Virus record (IMG/VR): IMGVR_UViG_3300029448_006719
Location: 1-36,931 of that record
Reading direction: 5' to 3' (one strand)
Origin: a virus
DNA: 36,931 nt
Shown in pieces: positions 1-6,115 of this stretch. The position numbers and the translations under genes are program-made. The notes beneath the pieces were generated by a model that made no database searches, was not told the DNA's origin, and saw nothing but the letters and a program-made list of their open reading frames with translations. Every line of letters starts with the position of its first letter. The first letter of the stretch is position 1.

Positions 1-289
1 TACTTAAACTATTATTATTGCCATCTAAATCGCCACCCCAAGTATAACCACTTCCCCAAACTGAAGTATAACCAACATAACCATCATCACCTTTTTGATC
101 TATTGTGATTGTATTACCTGTTCCACCTGTAGAAAATTGTACTTTATTATCTTCACCTTCTTGTGATATGGATGCCGTCATATCATCATTACCTGTACCA
201 ACTTGTGATAGATAAATTTCGTTTGCATTTGCGTACTTTATAGTTTGCACACTTAAAAAAACTACACTAACGCTGATAAATATCGACAT
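1..289 (-). CDS. Curlin-repeat (CsgA/CsgB-like) secreted protein, C-terminus cut by window edge
   Basis: The ATG at 289 opens a frame that runs off the left edge; 96 codons are visible. It begins with a hydrophobic signal-peptide-like segment (residues 1-22, ending YANA) followed by curlin-type repeats: EIYLSQVGTGND, SISQEGEDNKVQF and TITIDQKGDD fit the Q-x-G-x-x-N spacing of amyloid curlin repeats. Its first 23 bases overlap the end of the FecR-domain gene, so it belongs to the same unit as the curlin, csgG and csgF genes upstream. It is probably a substrate of the CsgG channel. The C-terminus, repeat number and following genes cannot be seen. The repeat pattern is clear; which curlin subunit it resembles is not. 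Confidence 0.72.
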   Translation of the reverse strand, partial: MSIFISVSVVFLSVQTIKYANANEIYLSQVGTGNDDMTASISQEGEDNKVQFSTGGTGNTITIDQKGDDGYVGYTSVWGSGYTWGGDLDGNNNSLS

Positions 290-1385
290 TATTGACACTG
301 CCATCTCCTACGATAAATTCTCTGATTTGTATATCAGTTTGTTCTAAATTAATTTCATATTGTGATCTTTTACTTAATACGATACGAACATAATTGTTTG
401 GACCTTGTCTTGAAAAAATAAAATTTTTGCCATCATCGACAAGAATAATACCATTTTCAAGTTGACCCGTTTCTTGTTTTTTCTGAACAAAAACATCTGT
501 CAATTCAGACAAAAATTCTTGAGCCAGAATCTTATTTATTTGATCCAAAATATCTGCTAAGAAATCTTGTTGAAGAAAATCAATATCTAATTCTGTAAAT
601 TCTTCATCCTCTGAAGTTGTTGACAGTAAATCTTCATTCAACGCATCTATTTCTAAAAAATCAATACCTAAAACATTGGCACGTTTTTCTGCTTCTTCTC
701 TTGCCTCTAATTCATCAATTTCTCTTGGTGGTGATAATATAAGTAAATTGGAAATCATACTTTCATCGATATCCACAGAAATAGGTTTGAATGGTTTTGT
801 TTCTGGCGCTTCTACTCTTGTCGCTTGAAATGCTTGATTCATAATTACTTGACCTGCATCAGATTCAACAGATATTTCCCCCACAAAACAATTGCCATTT
901 GTATCACAACTTGGTAATAAGATAATAGTTGATCCACCAATTTCATCAACGATCATTGCAAAGTCTGTACCACGGACACCAATGGTTGCTGTTGGTGTTT
1001 GTATTTTTACATTATCTCTGTAATCTTTTGCAATTTGGCCAGATGCATATTTGACTGTTCCTAAAGCAGCAGTTAAAGAAAGTCCACCTTTTTTGTTTGC
1101 TGGATCATAGATAAATTCATCTATGATTAATTTTGAATGTTCAGTTATTTCTACTGTGGTGTCATCAACGAAAGTAATTCCTGTTCTTCCGTTCCCTGTC
1201 TTGACTTCATCATAAGAAAAAACATCTAACTCCTTTTGAAGTTGAAGTTCGCCACCGTCTGTTCTTTTGATGACACCTTTACCTTTAAGATCAGTTACAT
1301 TTCCAATACTGGCATCTAAATTGCTAGTGTAAAGTAACAAAAATAGAAAATACAATACTGAAAGTATTGAAATCCATTTAGTCAC
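267..1385 (-). CDS. FecR-domain periplasmic or surface protein of the curli cluster
   Basis: A FecR-type domain occupies roughly the first half: a TGNGRTGITFVDDTTVEI segment, then IQTPTATIGVRGTDF, the usual FecR signature. I chose the GTG at 1385, which gives a classic signal peptide (VTKWISIL, a hydrophobic run, then LDAS) and only 8 bases of overlap with the upstream curlin gene. A GTG at 1415 would add 10 residues; no ATG is available. The second half is acidic and glutamate-rich with no domain I recognise. FecR proteins normally sense signals for an ECF sigma factor or sit in cell-surface assemblies. No sigma factor is visible here, so a structural or curlin-binding role is more likely. 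The domain call is firm; the role is inference. Confidence 0.75.
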   Translation of the reverse strand: MTKWISILSVLYFLFLLLYTSNLDASIGNVTDLKGKGVIKRTDGGELQLQKELDVFSYDEVKTGNGRTGITFVDDTTVEITEHSKLIIDEFIYDPANKKGGLSLTAALGTVKYASGQIAKDYRDNVKIQTPTATIGVRGTDFAMIVDEIGGSTIILLPSCDTNGNCFVGEISVESDAGQVIMNQAFQATRVEAPETKPFKPISVDIDESMISNLLILSPPREIDELEAREEAEKRANVLGIDFLEIDALNEDLLSTTSEDEEFTELDIDFLQQDFLADILDQINKILAQEFLSELTDVFVQKKQETGQLENGIILVDDGKNFIFSRQGPNNYVRIVLSKRSQYEINLEQTDIQIREFIVGDGSVNNVDIYQR

Positions 1386-2088
1386 TTTGTGTAATGTCAA
1401 TATCAAAATCGTCACCTGTTACATCTAAATCTATGTTATTATCATACACGCCAGACTGCGTAATGTCAAGGGTTCCACCACCACCTGTAATATCTACAAG
1501 TATAGTGTGTCCGTTTACATCACCATCTCCGTCAACATCAATATTCATTGCAACACCCTCATCTGAGTTTGCTGAATTAGTTGAAAGTGATGATGAGTTA
1601 TCCACTGTTACAGTAACAGAAGCACTCTGACCATCTACATCTACATTAGTGACATTGTGATCACCTGTTAGTGTAAAGACAATACTTGAAGATGATGCAT
1701 CGGCAACTTCACCAATGTCAAAATCAAATACGTTGTCATCACCAACTGTAGTGATGTTTAGTGTTACAGTATCACAATTACCTGCTGATGTCGAACTACA
1801 CAATAAGTCCACAGTATTTGAATCACCTGTAAACGACCAAGTACCTTGATATGTAGCACCTTTAATTATCGCATCTATTGTATTTGTGTTACCTGTTTGT
1901 GTAATACTAAATGTCATGTTGTCACCATTTAAAGTCATGTCTGTTGTTGAATCACCAATCTCGTTATTCTGTCCGTCTTGTACGATGTCCAAATCAAGAT
2001 TGTCACCAACCTGTTCTATATAAATGTCATTTGCGTAAATTGACCCACAAAATAACGTTAATAATATAATTAACGTTTTGTTTATCAT
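1378..2088 (-). CDS. Curlin-repeat secreted protein, strongly acidic
   Basis: A 236-residue protein with a clean signal peptide (MINKTLIILLTLFCGSIYA, then NDIYIEQVGDN). The body consists of degenerate beta-solenoid-like repeats of about 20-25 residues with the curlin spacing (IYIEQVGDN, IVQDGQNNEI, FSITQTGNTNTI, LDITQSGVYDNNI). Many positions are Asp, making it far more acidic than enteric CsgA, and two Cys lie in the middle (LLCSSTSAGNCD). An AGGAG lies 7 nt before the ATG. It sits directly downstream of csgG, as a secretion substrate would, and its end overlaps the FecR-domain gene. Assignment as a curlin-like CsgG substrate is well supported by context; whether it forms amyloid is unknown. 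Confidence 0.78.
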   Translation of the reverse strand: MINKTLIILLTLFCGSIYANDIYIEQVGDNLDLDIVQDGQNNEIGDSTTDMTLNGDNMTFSITQTGNTNTIDAIIKGATYQGTWSFTGDSNTVDLLCSSTSAGNCDTVTLNITTVGDDNVFDFDIGEVADASSSSIVFTLTGDHNVTNVDVDGQSASVTVTVDNSSSLSTNSANSDEGVAMNIDVDGDGDVNGHTILVDITGGGGTLDITQSGVYDNNIDLDVTGDDFDIDITQSD

Positions 2089-2092
2089 TTAT

Positions 2093-2860
2093 TTACTCCT
2101 TATATTTCCAAACTTTCTTATCTACTCCCTGTCCTATTAATTCCATAATACCTTGTTCTATAGCAGCTCTCACTGCATAGTTAACAGGTTCATTCGTTGC
2201 TACACCTGTTTCCACTTCGACAGCAGTAGTTCCCATATCTACAAATCGAAATACATCGGCACTTGTAGCATGAGATGCAATAGTTTTTTCTGTAGCAACT
2301 GTTAGTAATACTTCACCAGTTGAAACACTCACTATTCTCATTGACACAGTAACATTATCAACTCTATATTGTTGAGTGGCGCCTATACCCAAATATCGAG
2401 CACCTGCTCCTCCACTTACTATGTTGGAATCATATCCTATAATTCCACCTTCAATAATCAATCCAGCGAATAACAATGGTTTCAATTGTTTATCGCCCTC
2501 TTCATACTGTTCACGTGTTGAACGAATCAATTGTCGTTCTTTAATTAAATTATCTAAACCACTTCTTTCAACAACTTTGAACCAAGTACCATTACCAACT
2601 TCTTGAAGTGTTTGTATTACCCAAACTTCAGCACCCTGTGTTACTGCGGTACTTAGTTGACTAAACTTTTCACTTGGTTTTCTTTGACCTGTTCTATCAA
2701 AGAAAGTATAAACTGCTACTGTGATCGGCGGTCCGTCTAATTTTGGTACTGCCTGTAAATCTAAAACTGATTGTGAAACCTTTGGTGGTTCATAATCAAA
2801 TGTCTTAGGTCCTGTTACACAGCCTGTTAAGAGAAAGAATACAAGTAACCATTTAATCAT
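2093..2860 (-). CDS. csgG: CsgG, outer-membrane curli secretion channel lipoprotein
   Basis: 255 residues, close to the roughly 277 of E. coli CsgG. It starts with a lipoprotein signal (LLTGC, lipidated Cys14) and keeps family landmarks: DRTGQRKP, STAV, VERSGLDNLIKERQLIR, IIEGGIIGYDSN, SGGAGARYLGIGA, STGEVL, VFRFVD and NEPV. CsgG forms a nonameric outer-membrane pore that exports curlin subunits. The constriction-loop segment (residues 61-71, KPSEKFSQLST) differs from E. coli KPYPASNFST: the gate positions Tyr51, Asn55 and Phe56 fall at Ser/Glu, Gln and Leu, with one extra residue. The gene follows csgF with a TAATG overlap and precedes a curlin gene. No csgE is visible. Confidence in the family is very high. 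Confidence 0.95.
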   Translation of the reverse strand: MIKWLLVFFLLTGCVTGPKTFDYEPPKVSQSVLDLQAVPKLDGPPITVAVYTFFDRTGQRKPSEKFSQLSTAVTQGAEVWVIQTLQEVGNGTWFKVVERSGLDNLIKERQLIRSTREQYEEGDKQLKPLLFAGLIIEGGIIGYDSNIVSGGAGARYLGIGATQQYRVDNVTVSMRIVSVSTGEVLLTVATEKTIASHATSADVFRFVDMGTTAVEVETGVATNEPVNYAVRAAIEQGIMELIGQGVDKKVWKYKE

Positions 2861-3297
2861 TAAAACCCGAAATCACCGATTGGAACTGTTACAGTTGTCA
2901 CGGTACCGTCTTCTTCAGTTACTCTAATCATAATAGTTCCTAAGTCGGTATCCTTTTCCCAATAGATTTCTGCCCCTTCAATCGTTGCTGTTCCTGTATT
3001 AGCACCATCTTCAGCAAACATATTATCAACTAATTGTTTTGATAAATTCGCATAGATACGTGATTCTAAGTTTGCAAGAAAACGATTTACTGTTTCATTT
3101 TCTTCTTCTCGTTTTTTATCACGTTCAGCCGCTTCTTCATCATCTTTTATCTGTTCTTTTCTTGTAAACTGTAATTGTTCTATTGCTAGAACATGAGATG
3201 AGTATCCTTGACCAGAAAAACTAGGATTATTAAAGTCATGTATTAGTTCGCTGGCCGACACAGAAACACAAAAAAACAGTATAAATAACGTTCTCAT
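2860..3297 (-). CDS. csgF: CsgF, curli assembly factor
   Basis: 145 residues with a signal peptide (MRTLFILFFCVSVSA) followed by SELIHDFNNPSFSGQ, which matches the mature CsgF N-terminus (a short strand, F-x-NP-x-F-GG) that inserts into the CsgG pore. A Lys/Glu-rich helix (about residues 46-72) and a C-terminal beta-rich domain (IEGAEIYWEKD, ending VTVPIGDFGF) follow, in the order of the E. coli protein. In enteric bacteria CsgF links secretion to nucleation on the outer surface. It lies immediately upstream of csgG with a one-base TAATG overlap, as a functional pair should. A GATAAATA box ends 8 nt before the ATG. The N-terminal motif makes the call strong despite low overall similarity. Confidence 0.88.
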   Translation of the reverse strand: MRTLFILFFCVSVSASELIHDFNNPSFSGQGYSSHVLAIEQLQFTRKEQIKDDEEAAERDKKREEENETVNRFLANLESRIYANLSKQLVDNMFAEDGANTGTATIEGAEIYWEKDTDLGTIMIRVTEEDGTVTTVTVPIGDFGF

Positions 3298-3304
3298 AAC
3301 GTTT

Positions 3305-3562
3305 CTATTTATCTGTTTTGTCTTCTTTATTCTCGTTTTCTCGCATTTCTAATACAGTATTCAGTTTAGATCGTAGTCGAATAATGTCATTATCTAACAT
3401 TCTGACCCTATCGATAAGAGCTATCAACACTTTCATTGTGTTATCTAACTTTTCAATGATTTGTGTTGTAACATAATTGTAAATAAAGTAAATGAAATAT
3501 CCCATGGCAATCGCAGCCAATGTTGCGAAACCATATTGTTCAAGTATTTGTAAAACGTCCAT
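3305..3562 (-). CDS. Small single-pass membrane protein with C-terminal coiled coil (copy B)
   Basis: 85 residues: a short N-terminal helix, one membrane segment (about residues 13-32, FATLAAIAMGYFIYFIYNYV), then an amphipathic coiled coil (IIEKLDNTMKVLIALIDRV) and a charged tail (ENENKEDKTDK). It is clearly related to the next gene upstream (3562-3843) in length, plan and sequence around AAAI-MG-FIY. The plan resembles small holin-like proteins of the BhlA/UviB type, but that is only a resemblance. Its ATG overlaps the upstream stop (TAATG) and csgF begins 7 nt beyond its stop, so the pair may belong to the curli unit, perhaps as inner-membrane partners. Function unknown. Confidence 0.7.
   Translation of the reverse strand: MDVLQILEQYGFATLAAIAMGYFIYFIYNYVTTQIIEKLDNTMKVLIALIDRVRMLDNDIIRLRSKLNTVLEMRENENKEDKTDK
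3306..3313 (-). promoter_or_regulatory. Late-promoter-like GATAAATA box before csgF
   Basis: GATAAATA on the minus strand differs by one base from the T4 late consensus TATAAATA. It ends 8 nt before the csgF ATG, so a late transcript would carry a leader of only a few bases. It also overlaps the stop of the upstream gene, so chance is possible. Confidence 0.35.
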
Positions 3563-3843
3563 TAGTCCTTTCGTGCATCCTCTTTACCATCAGAACGTGA
3601 AAGTCTATCTAAATCTGGTTTGAGATGTAATGCATGAGATACTAATAAATCTAATTTAATCATATCATGATTCATTGTCTTGATGCGATTATCTAATTGT
3701 GCAATGATACCTGTAATTGTTTTTACTTGATCAACAACACCTGCTAAAATATACTTTAGGATGATGTAAATGAATAATCCCATTGTGATTGCAGCCGCAA
3801 CAGGTAAACCAAACTGTGTAAGTATTTGAAAAAATAATTCCAT
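3562..3843 (-). CDS. Small single-pass membrane protein with C-terminal coiled coil (copy A)
   Basis: 93 residues with the same plan as its downstream neighbour: N-terminal helix, one membrane segment (about residues 13-32, LPVAAAITMGLFIYIILKYI), a coiled coil (TITGIIAQLDNRIKTMNHDM) and a charged tail. It is the first gene of the run leading into csgF and csgG. No Shine-Dalgarno is visible. A TAAATA-core box ends exactly 5 nt before the ATG, suggesting leaderless late transcription. Candidate roles are holin-like membrane lesion, or an inner-membrane scaffold for the curli secretion apparatus. Neither is proven. Confidence 0.7.
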   Translation of the reverse strand: MELFFQILTQFGLPVAAAITMGLFIYIILKYILAGVVDQVKTITGIIAQLDNRIKTMNHDMIKLDLLVSHALHLKPDLDRLSRSDGKEDARKD

Positions 3844-3848
3844 ATTTT

Positions 3849-3856
3849 TATTTAGT
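3849..3856 (-). promoter_or_regulatory. Late-promoter-like ACTAAATA box, 5 nt before ATG
   Basis: ACTAAATA matches 6 of 8 positions of the T4 late consensus TATAAATA and ends exactly 5 nt before the ATG at 3843. In T4 the start lies about 6 nt past the box, which would fall on the A of ATG. No Shine-Dalgarno is present. The box overlaps the upstream gene's stop, so it is weak alone but fits the pattern at 12392, 17271 and 24472. Confidence 0.3.
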
Positions 3857-4544
3857 CATTAGAATTAAAATGCAATATAGCGTCTTCAAAATCACTATAA
3901 TAATTACGTCCTACGTTTATCTTATATTGTTTAGCATATATTTTATGTTTTTTTGGATGAGACTTCATAATCCAATGGGGTGGAAAATATTTAAGTTTCA
4001 TATTACTTTTAACATTCTCCCATATAAAATTTTGCACACCATATCTAGGTTTTGACACATAATTATTATTAAAGTAATATTGTTGCCAATATTGAGGGTT
4101 ATCAAAATATTTTAAGTAAATATGTTTACATTGATGTGATTTAAACTTTATAAAACTATCATGCAATTCACATTTATCATCTAATTTAAAATTTTGCCAA
4201 TTACGATAGATTGCAAGAAACTCTTTATTTTTTATGGGATATGAAATCATTGGTGAAGGTTTATAATTCCAACTTACATCAATATCCATATAAATTGTTT
4301 CGTCACCCTCTTTTGCATTTATGAAATGACCATTAAAGAAGTTCATCATATTCCAATGAATATGTTTATTAATATTTTCCTTAGATAAAGGAATAATATT
4401 AAATTTAGGATCTAAACCCTTTTCATCTTCTGTATAACAATGAAACTTAACATTACGTATATCCTTTGTCAAATCATTGAGTAACTCTGTTATAGATTGA
4501 CCAAGAAGTGTTTTGCCAAACTTAACCGTACAAAAGTGTATCAA
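3852..4544 (-). CDS. Probable GT-A-type glycosyltransferase
   Basis: 230 residues. The N-terminal pattern (VKFGKTLLGQS, then KFHCYTED) and a DxD-type motif in ETIYMDIDVSW near residue 88 resemble the nucleotide-sugar-binding part of GT-A glycosyltransferases. The rest is rich in aromatic and Lys residues with no motif I recognise. Translation must begin at the TTG at 4544, since no ATG lies near, and it overlaps the PIG-L deacetylase gene by 23 bases, so the two are probably translationally coupled. The neighbours (deacetylase and methyltransferase) suggest a sugar-decorating module. The fold call is tentative. Confidence 0.5.
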   Translation of the reverse strand: MIHFCTVKFGKTLLGQSITELLNDLTKDIRNVKFHCYTEDEKGLDPKFNIIPLSKENINKHIHWNMMNFFNGHFINAKEGDETIYMDIDVSWNYKPSPMISYPIKNKEFLAIYRNWQNFKLDDKCELHDSFIKFKSHQCKHIYLKYFDNPQYWQQYYFNNNYVSKPRYGVQNFIWENVKSNMKLKYFPPHWIMKSHPKKHKIYAKQYKINVGRNYYSDFEDAILHFNSND

Positions 4545-5127
4545 GTTTAAATACCTCCACTTTTTCTGCTCCGGTATACATTCCCTTATACTCAGATAAA
4601 AGATTTACACCTTTTACATAATCTTTTGACAAATTTTTATATGCTAAAATTGCGTCTTTTTTTTGATTGTGGTATTTTGATACATCTACATAGACATTTG
4701 ATTCAAAAGTTTTATACTTTTGACAATAAGGATATACCATCATATACCATACATCAAAATTTTTATTTCTTTTTAGAGAATTACCTAGATTATGGCAAAA
4801 ACGATGATCTTGATGCCAGTCTTCATGCCAATGTGTAATTAACAAATCGTAAGATGACATATCTATTGTAGATTCTATTTCTGCAATTACATTACTGGTT
4901 GGAGATTCGTCTCTATGTTCTAAATAAATTGGATTAAAACCCAAAATCTTAGATGACGTTGGTACAAATTTTTTGTGTGGAACATTTGAACATAGAATAA
5001 TGTTATCCACATGTACTCCCTCATTTACAAATTTTGCAACCGTTCCTCCACATGATAATTCTAAATCATCTGGGTGTGCCGATAATACAAGTACTTTAGA
5101 ATAATGTTTCAAGATATAAGTCCTCAT
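4522..5127 (-). CDS. PIG-L/LmbE-family deacetylase
   Basis: 201 residues with the family's zinc-binding signature near the start (LSAHPDDLELSCGGT, residues 16-30, with His18, Asp20 and Asp21) and the second motif HWHEDWHQDHR (residues 99-109), supplying the distal metal-ligand His. This family removes N-acetyl groups from N-acetylglucosamine-containing substrates such as GlcNAc-PI, mycothiol precursors or antibiotic sugars. It overlaps the methyltransferase gene upstream by 32 bases and the glycosyltransferase-like gene downstream by 23. It probably acts on an amino sugar of a glycan, either a virion decoration or a host envelope precursor. The family call is strong; the substrate is unknown. 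Confidence 0.88.
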   Translation of the reverse strand: MRTYILKHYSKVLVLSAHPDDLELSCGGTVAKFVNEGVHVDNIILCSNVPHKKFVPTSSKILGFNPIYLEHRDESPTSNVIAEIESTIDMSSYDLLITHWHEDWHQDHRFCHNLGNSLKRNKNFDVWYMMVYPYCQKYKTFESNVYVDVSKYHNQKKDAILAYKNLSKDYVKGVNLLSEYKGMYTGAEKVEVFKLDTLLYG

Positions 5128-5647
5128 TTAATATAGAATAGTTTTCAAACTGTCCTGTTAATAATATATGCGAATATACCTTTTTAGGTGCATGTTTATT
5201 AATCATTTCTTCCCACCATCGTATTGGTTTAATAGTACAATGAGCATTTTCCCCATTTGGTAAGATTGCCATCGCAGGGTCGGTAGCGATTGCAAAAAAA
5301 ACAAACTTATTTGCTCTTTCATAAATTTGTTTGATAACACCAGGCACTTCGTTTTCTGGTATGTGTTCCATGACATCACAACAAAAAACACCGTCATATT
5401 GTTTGTTTGGAATTTCTGAGTATTCTTCAATCGCAGGGTCATATAAGTCTGGCATCATTCCAAACTTTTCTGCAAGATTTACCCTTTTGTATATTTTTGC
5501 TTTTCCACAACCAAAGTCTAATAATGATTCTGATTTTGTATCATCAATTAGACCTTTAATTTGATTATAATAAGAAAGGATCATCTGGCCATCGCCATAC
5601 CCTCCTACTTGTTTATGATATATCTTGTATTGTTCTATCGTCATCAT
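5096..5647 (-). CDS. Class I SAM-dependent methyltransferase
   Basis: 183 residues. Motif I is LLDFGCGKAK (about residues 42-51), followed by an acidic motif II region (PDLYDPAI) and a motif IV-like CCDVMEHIPENEV, the arrangement of small-molecule methyltransferases of the UbiE/Methyltransf_11 type. Two ATGs stand in tandem at 5647 and 5644 with a GAGGA just upstream. It overlaps both neighbours (nuclease-like gene upstream, deacetylase downstream). The context suggests methylation of a sugar or other small metabolite. The superfamily is clear; the substrate cannot be read from the sequence. Confidence 0.8.
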   Translation of the reverse strand: MMTIEQYKIYHKQVGGYGDGQMILSYYNQIKGLIDDTKSESLLDFGCGKAKIYKRVNLAEKFGMMPDLYDPAIEEYSEIPNKQYDGVFCCDVMEHIPENEVPGVIKQIYERANKFVFFAIATDPAMAILPNGENAHCTIKPIRWWEEMINKHAPKKVYSHILLTGQFENYSILNEDLYLETLF

Positions 5648-5969
5648 GTATCCTCACAAAGTAATCTGCATCCACAACTATAAGTGGTTTATGATTATTC
5701 TTTTTAATAACTACTATGGGTTCATAGTCTTTTGAGTTTTCAGTTGCTTGTTTATATGATTCCCAAATATTGAGTTTCTCTTGATTTTTACACTCTATCG
5801 AATAAGGAAATTTTTCTCTAGCAGCACGAGCCATGATAAGGTCTTCCCCACCTGCACCCATACTCCTAGATTCTATATCTTCAGAATGAATATTTAATTT
5901 TTCAATCAGTAAATCACGAAACCATTGTTGTAATCTACGACCTTTTGCTTTGGCCGATTGTGTTTTCAT
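5613..5969 (-). CDS. Small PD-(D/E)XK nuclease, Holliday-resolvase-like
   Basis: 118 residues. The core has a basic helix (KAKGRRLQQWFRDLL), then SRSMGAGGEDLIM with Asp43, and YSIECKNQE with Glu59-x-Lys61, giving the D...ExK metal-binding pattern of PD-(D/E)XK nucleases. The size and the early 'GRR-x-E/QQW' helix recall Hjc-type resolvases. Its ATG overlaps the stop of the upstream zinc-ribbon gene (ATGA). A role in recombination, junction cleavage or host DNA degradation would fit the adjacent nucleotide metabolism genes. The catalytic pattern is visible; the exact activity is inferred. Confidence 0.65.
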   Translation of the reverse strand: MKTQSAKAKGRRLQQWFRDLLIEKLNIHSEDIESRSMGAGGEDLIMARAAREKFPYSIECKNQEKLNIWESYKQATENSKDYEPIVVIKKNNHKPLIVVDADYFVRIHDDDRTIQDIS

Positions 5970-6115
5970 TCATCAATTTCCTCTTCATAATATTCTTCAT
6001 TATCTTGTTGGTAACCACAGAATGGACAATATTCTATTGGATAATAGTTCTCGTCCATGCTGTGCTTTATCTCATATGTAGCTTCGCATTCTTCACATAA
6101 GATTCTTGTTTTCAT
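5966..6115 (-). CDS. 49-residue zinc-ribbon-like protein
   Basis: A short ORF, MKTRILCEECEATYEIKHS at its start, with two Cys pairs (CEEC near residue 7 and CPFCG near residue 32) spaced as in a zinc ribbon, and an acidic tail (EEYYEEEIDE). It is linked to both neighbours: its ATG overlaps the NrdB stop (TAATG) and its TGA overlaps the nuclease ATG (ATGA). Such ribbons often bind nucleic acid or a polymerase, but nothing more specific can be said. The overlaps and Cys spacing make it a real gene. Confidence 0.72.
   Translation of the reverse strand: MKTRILCEECEATYEIKHSMDENYYPIEYCPFCGYQQDNEEYYEEEIDE

Noticed and set aside
1394-1630. Plus-strand ORF opposite the curlin gene
   Set aside because: Ser/Thr/Pro-rich mirror of the repeat gene on the other strand, with no domain and opposite to every accepted gene.
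2090-2097. AGTAAATA as a late promoter before the curlin gene
   Set aside because: It lies 1 nt from the ATG and overlaps a good AGGAG Shine-Dalgarno, so the bases are explained by translation signals.
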